DNA of 64,000 nt from Lonicera japonica. Taxonomy: Eukaryota > Streptophyta > Magnoliopsida > Dipsacales > Caprifoliaceae. Below the pieces are notes generated by a model. It saw only the letters and a program-made list of their open reading frames with translations, did not search any database and was not told the DNA's origin. The stretch lies in assembly GCA_021464415.1 (NCBI GenBank), contig CM038465.1, positions 22,661,839 to 22,725,838 on the forward strand, written 5' to 3'. The first letter of the stretch is position 1. Each line of letters begins with the position of its first letter. Both the position numbers and the translations under genes were made by a program. Below are positions 58,200-64,000 of the stretch, in pieces.

Positions 58200-59030
58200 T
58201 TAGACTGTGACAGCAAGACGGTGTGACAGGTGCCGACCCCACCGCTCTTGGCAGTCTTAACATCACCTCTTTTGGCTGTGTCAGCAAGTACGAAGTCTTA
58301 TCACAAAGACCTCTCGCTCTTAGCAGTCACTTACATGTCATACCTTCTGAGGGTGGCCAGGAGCGCCATTTCTTGGAAACCGTCATAAGGGAATATCTCC
58401 CGACGTTCAGCCTTAGACTATGTCAGCAAGACGGTGCGACAGGTGCCGACCCCGCCGCTCTTGGTAGTCTCAAACACAACCCTTTAGGCTGTGCCAGCAA
58501 GATGGTGCGAGAGGTGCCGACCCCCCACTCTTGGCAGTCGCTAACATATCATACCTTTTATTCCCCTTTTGGATGCGTTCCATGGGAATTTACAAGTCAG
58601 CCCAGATTGTGTCAGCAAGATGACGTCCTATCGCGAGGACCAATCACTCTTGGCAATCTTAACTCAACCTTTTTAGGCTGTGCCAGCAAGATGGTGCGAG
58701 AGGTGCAGACCCCCCACTCTTGGCAGTCGCTAATATGATATTCCTTCTGAGGGTAGCTAGGAGTGCCATTTCTTAGAAAACTATCATAAAGGAATATCTC
58801 GTGATAGACAACCTCGGTTATGCCAGCAAGATGGTGCGACAGGTGCCGACCCGACCACTCTTGGTAACCAATAACGTCCTCCCCAAAAGTTAGGGAGTTT
58901 CATCACATTCTCCATGAGATCAGGGAGTTTTGTCACATGGTTATGACAGCAAGATAGTGCGATAGGAGCAAACCCCGCTACTCTTGGTAACCACTCCTTC
59001 CCCAAAAGATTGGGAAGTTTTATCACGACA
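58200..59030. repeat. Tandem repeats in 3' region of Tat-type element
   Basis: The word cagcaagatggtgcga(c/g)agg followed by tgccgacccc..ccactcttgg occurs about six times (near 58210, 58427, 58495, 58685, 58826, 58948), with irregular spacing of 70-215 bp and variable intervening gtcttaac/gtcgctaac words. The 171-codon frame through it (58223-58738) is a by-product of the repeat. Confidence 0.85.
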
Positions 59031-59454
59031 AAGTTAAGAAGGTGTCATTTTGAAAGAATCTAAACTCGAAGAACTTTTTCGAACACATTGCAAAGAATGA
59101 GAAGTATTCATGAGGTAGCCCGGTCAGAGGGTAAATGGTAAGATTGGTGCATCCCGTAAGCTGAGGGTAAACATCAATAAGCTCAAAAATTCTGAAGAAT
59201 GACTGAGATGGATTCTTTGAGGGTAAACGGGAGAATAGATTGATGTATCAGAGATAGCTTGGCCGAGAGGAAGGTCAACCGTGGATCACATTGCCCAAAG
59301 CACCACAAAATTCCCCTACCATGAGGGTACATTTCAATTCACAGATTTTCATAAATAAAATAACCGGTTGAGATTCACGCGAGAGTCGTGAATTGTTGTC
59401 TTCTTATTGTCGTCCCAGACTTCTTGCAAGCAAGCATCCCGAGACGAGAGGGTC
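59031..59454 (+). other. 3' end of internal region with polypurine tract
   Basis: Non-coding. The purine-rich gagacgagaggg (59441-59452) abuts the 3' LTR and is the likely polypurine tract. Confidence 0.65.
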
Positions 59455-60746
59455 TGTGAACACCCCAATCCGCGACCCTCGTGTGAACCTAACAAGCATT
59501 CTGCATCAAGTCTTGAGTCATCATGCATACAAGAGACCATTAGGAAAAGACCTGTTTTTCGAGCGCATTAGGAACCTACCACAACCTTTGTTGCCACTTC
59601 GCTTACTAGGACGGGGATCGACCTACATTTTTTTGACAGCCAGCCGCACGCCCCCCAACCGCACGGTTGGCTCCCAACCGTACGGTTGGCTCCGAGCCGT
59701 CGCGAGCCGCAAGCCCTAGCCACACACCCTAGCCGCACAGTCACCTCCTAGCCGCACGGTTGGCTCCAAGCCGCACGCCCTAGCCACACCCCCTGCGGCT
59801 ACCCCCTGCGGCTGGCTTCTTTTGGAGCCTTTTTTTGGTGGGATTTTCCCTATAAATAGGACCCTTGGTCTGTCATTCTAAGGCATCAACACTCAATAGT
59901 ATTTTTAGTAAGTAGAAACTCTGTCAAAATCTTTAGAGAGTCATTTTAGAGAAATTCTGATAGAGAAAGTTCTAGAGAGAGAAAATCTAAAGAGAGAAAG
60001 TTCTAGAGAGAGAAGGAAGCAAGCAAGGCAACAAGGCAAGGCTCTCATTTCTTCTTCAAGCGCGTCAGAGAGAGAAGGAAGCAAGCAAGGCAACAAGGCA
60101 AGGCTCTCATTTCTTCTTCAAGCGCGTCAGGTACGTCTTTCTGCCACTCTACTAATTTCAATATCGCATTTAAGTATTTATTTTTAATACAGAAAATTAG
60201 ATAACTTGCAAAGAACTCCATTGCTTTCAAAATAAATCCTTTCTAAACTTTACAAGAAAACTAAAACCTGTTTTGACACGTTTTCAAAACAAACAAAAAT
60301 ACAAAAACAGTTTCCAAAGAAAGGAACTACGAGACTCTAATTTCATTCTACGAATGAATACGTAGGCGCTCGCAAAGCTCGAGTCTGATTTCAAAATATT
60401 GCTTTAATCCAAATTTATCCGAAAAGGACTATTTAGAAACTATTCGAACTACTTGCAAGATATCTAAAAAGGGAATTAGATACATGATCCATTAAGAGAC
60501 CGAAAGGGCGAATTGGGTGCCTAACACCTTCCCAATTCGTAACGTAGTTCCCGAACCCTAGCAAAGTCAATTTTTAAAATAAATCTCTGGTTTCAAACGT
60601 ATGAAAGATAGTTTGTTTTTGAATTATCCTTCGTACGATCTTTTGTTTGTTTTCTTGTAAAACAAACTGGCGACTCTACAAAAATACGTTTTCAAATCAA
60701 ACCGAGAACAAGGATGCCTCTCGGGTCGCAGTTCCGGATTCTCACA
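59455..60746 (+). repeat. 3' LTR of Tat-type element (1,292 bp)
   Basis: Matches the 5' LTR except for an extra segment near 59571-59660 (with ccacttcgcttactaggacg) and an exact 62-bp tandem duplication (60007-60068 and 60069-60130). TATA box tataaata at 59851-59858. The extra segment also occurs in the old LTR at 11958, so its absence from the 5' LTR is a deletion. Confidence 0.93.
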
Positions 60747-61039
60747 GTGGGTCTCAACAAATTCATTGTATTAGTAATCCAATGGCATGTATATATTATC
60801 TATACCATGTGAACCACGCATATACATATACAACCTCACCTCAAACACTAAATTTGTATAGTGCACGGTTCATCGTAATCCTGTATAGTTCAAATCTTTC
60901 ATAAACCTTCATTCTCTATATCATAAGGTATTATGTATATATGCATATAACCATAGACTGTGTATGCGCACATACGCACTAGTGGGTATCACTTAGGGCT
61001 TATGATATTCTAACATATCTTGAGATTCGTTCAATATAA
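60747..61039. other. Unassigned DNA between the Tat-type element and CACTA 3
   Basis: No gene or repeat recognised; A/T-rich with tatacatat words. Confidence 0.5.
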
Positions 61040-61086
61040 CACTACACCAAATTGGGCAAAATGTCACTAAACTGCGCGGAGGCTTT

Positions 61087-61208
61087 GTCACGGTTTAAGA
61101 CCGTGACACACGGTTGTATCGGTTTCAACCCGAAACAAGTGAATAATGGCACTATTTTTTAATATGTAACACTTAGTATGTATAATTGTCACGGTTTAGG
61201 ACCGTGAC
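61087..61208. repeat. CACTA 3 subterminal palindromes
   Basis: Two copies of GTCACGGTTTA(A/G)GACCGTGAC (61087-61107, 61188-61208), separated by cggtttcaacccg and followed by cggttataaaccg (about 61232-61244). Confidence 0.9.
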
Positions 61209-62775
61209 AATGGTAGAGGAAAGGTAGCATCGGTTATAAACCGAGATAAGTGGTAAAATTAAGGCACAAAATATGAGCGGGACATAATTCCGATATCCCT
61301 CTCTTACTTTTCATTCTCCCTCTTACAATTTTAACACACTCCGCCTCTTTCCCCCCTTCTAATTTCGTGCCCAAAGTCGAAACCCTCATCTCTTCTCCAC
61401 CTCTTCCCATCGCAGTTCTTTTCCCCAACTCTTCTTCTCCATATCGTAGCCCTTCTCTATCACAAATAATTCTTCTCTATATTCTAAGCAATGACATCTC
61501 TATTGATTTTTACCAAACGGTCCAGCTGTGAATGGATCGATGAGTTCGGCCATTGTTATTCTTCAATAGCCAGATCCAACCTATGAAATTATTTTCGTAG
61601 ATGCAGAGGCCTCAGATTTTGGCTCCATTGATAGATTTGGAAGGTGGATTCGAAGAAGATGAAGTAATTAATAGAAGTGGTCCTCTAAATTATGAAGAAT
61701 GAGTTGTGAGAGGTAAAGATCTGAGGCAAATAAATAAATATGTCCATAGAACAGCTGCAAAGAACGTACGAGTGCTCGTCCACCATAAACCCTAGCACTC
61801 GTACATATAATATCCTTCAAATTTGTAAGGACGATTGAGGTGGCTATCAGCAGAGCAAGTTCTGAGTAAGAAATTTTCTAATTTTTTTTATAGAATGGAT
61901 GTGAAATTGATTATAAAAAAAAATGTAAACGAAGATGAAATAATGTAAATCCTAGTAGTTTGCCTAAATTGCAATTTGTTTGGGGTTTTGGCTTGTCAGA
62001 TCCAAAAACTAAAGAAAACATGTTGCTAGATTTGTAACTTCGTGGTCTCTTGGTTTTATTATCATGTATTTTCTCATCTATATATGAAAGTGAAATTTGT
62101 GTTCCTTTAATCTAATTTTTTCCCATAATTATGCAGGACATCCTTGGATAACAAGTGGAGAAACTCAATCGGTGCTCGATCTGACCTGAAATATTTACTA
62201 CTAATAGAAATAGAATGGAATGGAGGAGCTGGGAGAGAAAAGTTCTCTTACATGTATATTTTTACAAGTTGCATTGAGTAAATCGTTTTATCACCTATAT
62301 CAGAATCATGTGTAAGGTAAATCAGAGAAACCTTCCATTTTACAGATAAAGTCTTTTGAGAGTCAACAAATACAATTTCTTAGACTAGATCACTGTTTTG
62401 TAGTGAAACAGATAAATGACGTGGTAACGGACAAATGCGATTCTTAGCTTGTTTATAACTTTGCTATATGCTTAAAAGGCTTAAGATCAATTGTTGTTGG
62501 ATTGCTGTGAGTTTTTGTAATTGTAGTTGTAATTATTTACTTATTTTTCTTGGCGTTGATCTAGATGACTTCAATTAGTCTAGTAATAATTGTTTAAGTT
62601 ATTACATGATAAACGATTTACTCGATCCAACTGGACAAAATTTGCGTGTTAGTGAAGATGCACATTTTTTTTAGTCTGCCTGTATACTTGTACTTCTATT
62701 CTTGAATAATAAGTATTGCATTACACTGTAGTGATGGTTGACTAATTTAAAATATTTGAATTGGTCTGATTGCAG

Positions 62776-63128
62776 ATATGTGGCTCCTAAACACGCACCA
62801 AGTGGTAATTTTCGATTACGTTATGCCTGGAATAAACAAGGTAACATGCAATGTGATATTTAATCATTTTTTTTTGTTAATTCTACTTGGATACTTGGAC
62901 TCGAATCCCCCTATATCGACCTGATTTTTCAATTTTGTAATGTATATCAGTTGGCTTCGGTCTTCAGATTTTTCTAATGGAATTTCTTTTCTTGATTTAC
63001 TAATATAATATTTGTATCCAACAAATTGCAATATTATTCTTCATTTTTTTATTGCAAATGATTCATTTCTCTCCCGATTCATGCAGGTTGATGTCTTGGC
63101 AGTCTATTACAACATTAATTGCAATTGA
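62776..63128 (+). pseudogene. Possible captured two-exon gene fragment in CACTA 3
   Basis: An acceptor gattgcag (62775), ATG 62778, a 21-codon frame (MWLLNTHQVVIFDYVMPGIN-K) ending at a donor CAAG|GTAACA (62840), then acceptor ttcatgcag (63086) and 14 codons (VDVLAVYYNINCN, TGA 63126-63128) in the same phase. Well-formed introns inside a CACTA element suggest a captured gene piece or part of the element's own gene. No family is recognised. Confidence 0.3.
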
Positions 63129-64000
63129 AGAATTAAAAAAGCAAAAAGTTCCATTTTGATTAAATTTTGTGATGCTTGAAGCCAACTGGCTTCAAAACGC
63201 CATTGAATGCAGAAAACATCTAAGTTAATCACGCTATACACATGAACTTATGTAAGTTTCCAATGAACGTTTCCCCTATAGGGGGGAGGGGGATATTGAG
63301 GCTCCTATATATTACTGGGGAATATAGTGTAAGAGTGAACCGCATGTATTATGTATAGACCAGCCTTTTGCTAAAGAATTGTGAAGTAATTATGAGAACA
63401 GGGTATGTAGACCCTTGAGATTTGAATTGTACTTCGAAATTTGGATATCCTTCTGGTGGTGGAAAACCTGTATTTGCTAAACTTTTAGTCTTAAGAGACT
63501 TGTTATTGAATAGGGAAATGCTCTCACACGGTATCAAAGTGTATAAGGTATTTAAAGTCTAGAATTAAGTCGTTTCTTTAAAAATTATTTATCAAGGAGG
63601 AACAGAGAATTATATTTCTTTGTTAATAAAGACACTTGCCAATGTATCACGTGTTTTTGAACTAATAACTTTCACTTTGTTAATTATCCATAAGATTAAT
63701 TTCGAGAATAACTTTTTCTTGCTAGGCCTAATTGTATTTGGTTATTCAGTTTTCACTTTGTTAAGTTTTCCTTGTCCATAAATTTGAGATTGGAAGAAGC
63801 TAGTCGATTCGTTCCCTCTATTCCATTTCCAATTTTCCTTTACATAGAATTTACTGGATCATGAAACATATAAAAAATTGTCCAAATGATGCTTGATTAG
63901 TGTACACTATGACTATATTTATTATATGCATTAATCTTGTAGTGTTCACGAAAATAGTATTGCTAATGTATTTAAATTCTTGTAGATTGATCTTGCATCG
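63129..64000. other. Interior of CACTA 3, nothing recognised
   Basis: No frame or repeat is identified; A/T-rich sequence up to the window end. Confidence 0.5.

Larger units (their letters stand above)
51221..60746 (+). mobile_element. Non-autonomous Tat/Ogre-type gypsy element (9,526 bp)
   Basis: LTRs at 51221-52379 and 59455-60746 begin TGTGAACACCCCAATCCGCG and end GGATTCTCACA. Target duplication is GTGGT (left) versus GTGGG (right). One base after the 5' LTR lies TGGCGACTCTGCTGGGGA (52381-52398), the primer site I associate with Tat/Ogre elements (tRNA-Arg). It carries a full gag frame but no protease, reverse transcriptase, RNase H or integrase; the 4.3 kb after gag is non-coding with tandem repeats. 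Mobilisation would need Pol from a related autonomous element. Confidence 0.92.
61040..64000. mobile_element. CACTA element 3, left end; right end beyond window
   Basis: It starts CACTACACCAAATTGGGCAA, closely matching the CACTA 2 terminus, and is followed by palindromic subterminal repeats of the form GTCACGGT-N5-ACCGTGAC (61087-61107, 61188-61208) and related cggtt(t/a)caacc words. A CT-rich leader-like stretch (61290-61450) follows. No transposase frame is seen in the 2.9 kb available. The right TIR and target duplication lie outside. Confidence 0.8.

Noticed and set aside
58223..58738. 171-codon frame with repeated CQQDG and HSWQSL words
   Set aside because: Produced by the tandem repeat array; no start context or domain.
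1..64000. CRISPR-like or bacterial systems suggested by regularly spaced repeats
   Set aside because: The tandem arrays (40, 68, 115 bp) are head-to-tail without unique spacers of constant length, and the whole window is plant transposon DNA.

Overview
This is a repeat-dominated, AT-rich stretch of a higher-plant nuclear genome, most likely a eudicot; the species cannot be named from the sequence. The signs are Ty1/copia and Ty3/gypsy Tat/Ogre LTR retrotransposons, CACTA transposons, Mutator-like MITEs, solo LTRs, long TC/GA/AT microsatellites, plant-type splice sites and TATA/CT-rich leaders. I found no intact host protein-coding gene, no tRNA or rRNA gene, no CRISPR array and no prokaryotic operon.

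Layout. 1-1503: AT-rich DNA with two 40-bp minisatellites. 1504-5561: decayed CACTA element 1 (transposase remnant, tandem repeats with a 44-bp perfect palindrome, coiled-coil exon of the second gene, subterminal repeats and 3' TIR). 5562-9219: old LTR-like and unclassified repeats. 9220-10692: solo LTR A. 10693-12186: repeats, a 68-bp tandem array and the start of a Tat-type LTR. 12187-13597: solo LTR B (minus). 13598-16511: gag-like pseudogene and an LTR-like block. 16512-16787: Mutator-like MITE 1. 16810-20735: two copies of a promoter/exon module. 22404-22899: Mutator-like MITE 2. 23819-32863: young, nearly intact copia element (SIRE/Maximus-like) whose polyprotein is broken by one in-frame TAG. 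34356-38446: CACTA element 2, carrying what looks like captured host exons. 40600-46111: third module copy, containing a complete but decayed copia element at 40924-45495. 46112-47400: one end of a third copia-like element. 49560-51000: two Tat-type LTR fragments in inverted orientation. 51221-60746: non-autonomous Tat/Ogre-type element with gag but no pol. 61040 to the end: the left end of CACTA element 3.

History. The nesting gives a relative order. A roughly 2-kb host segment is tandemly duplicated (22,975-33,967 and 33,975-39,500). Copia 1 sits in the first unit and CACTA 2 in the second, so both probably inserted after the duplication. The promoter/exon module is present three times and shares an upstream fold-back MITE that predates the copies. 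Copia 2 and the third copia-like element later entered copy 3, and an unclassified 0.9-kb insertion entered copy 1. Perfect or near-perfect target-site duplications support copia 1 (GAATT), copia 2 (CTTTG), CACTA 2 (GAG), MITE 1 (10 bp), MITE 2 (9 bp), the Tat element (GTGGT/GTGGG), solo LTR A (AATTT/AATTC) and, with T-tract ambiguity, solo LTR B.

I see no convincing new multi-gene system. The most unusual signals are the gene-capturing CACTA 2, a different palindromic subterminal motif in each of the three CACTA elements, LTRs studded with short perfect palindromes, and the triplicated module of unknown function. All coordinates and identities come from reading by eye; family names rest on motif recognition, not on searches.
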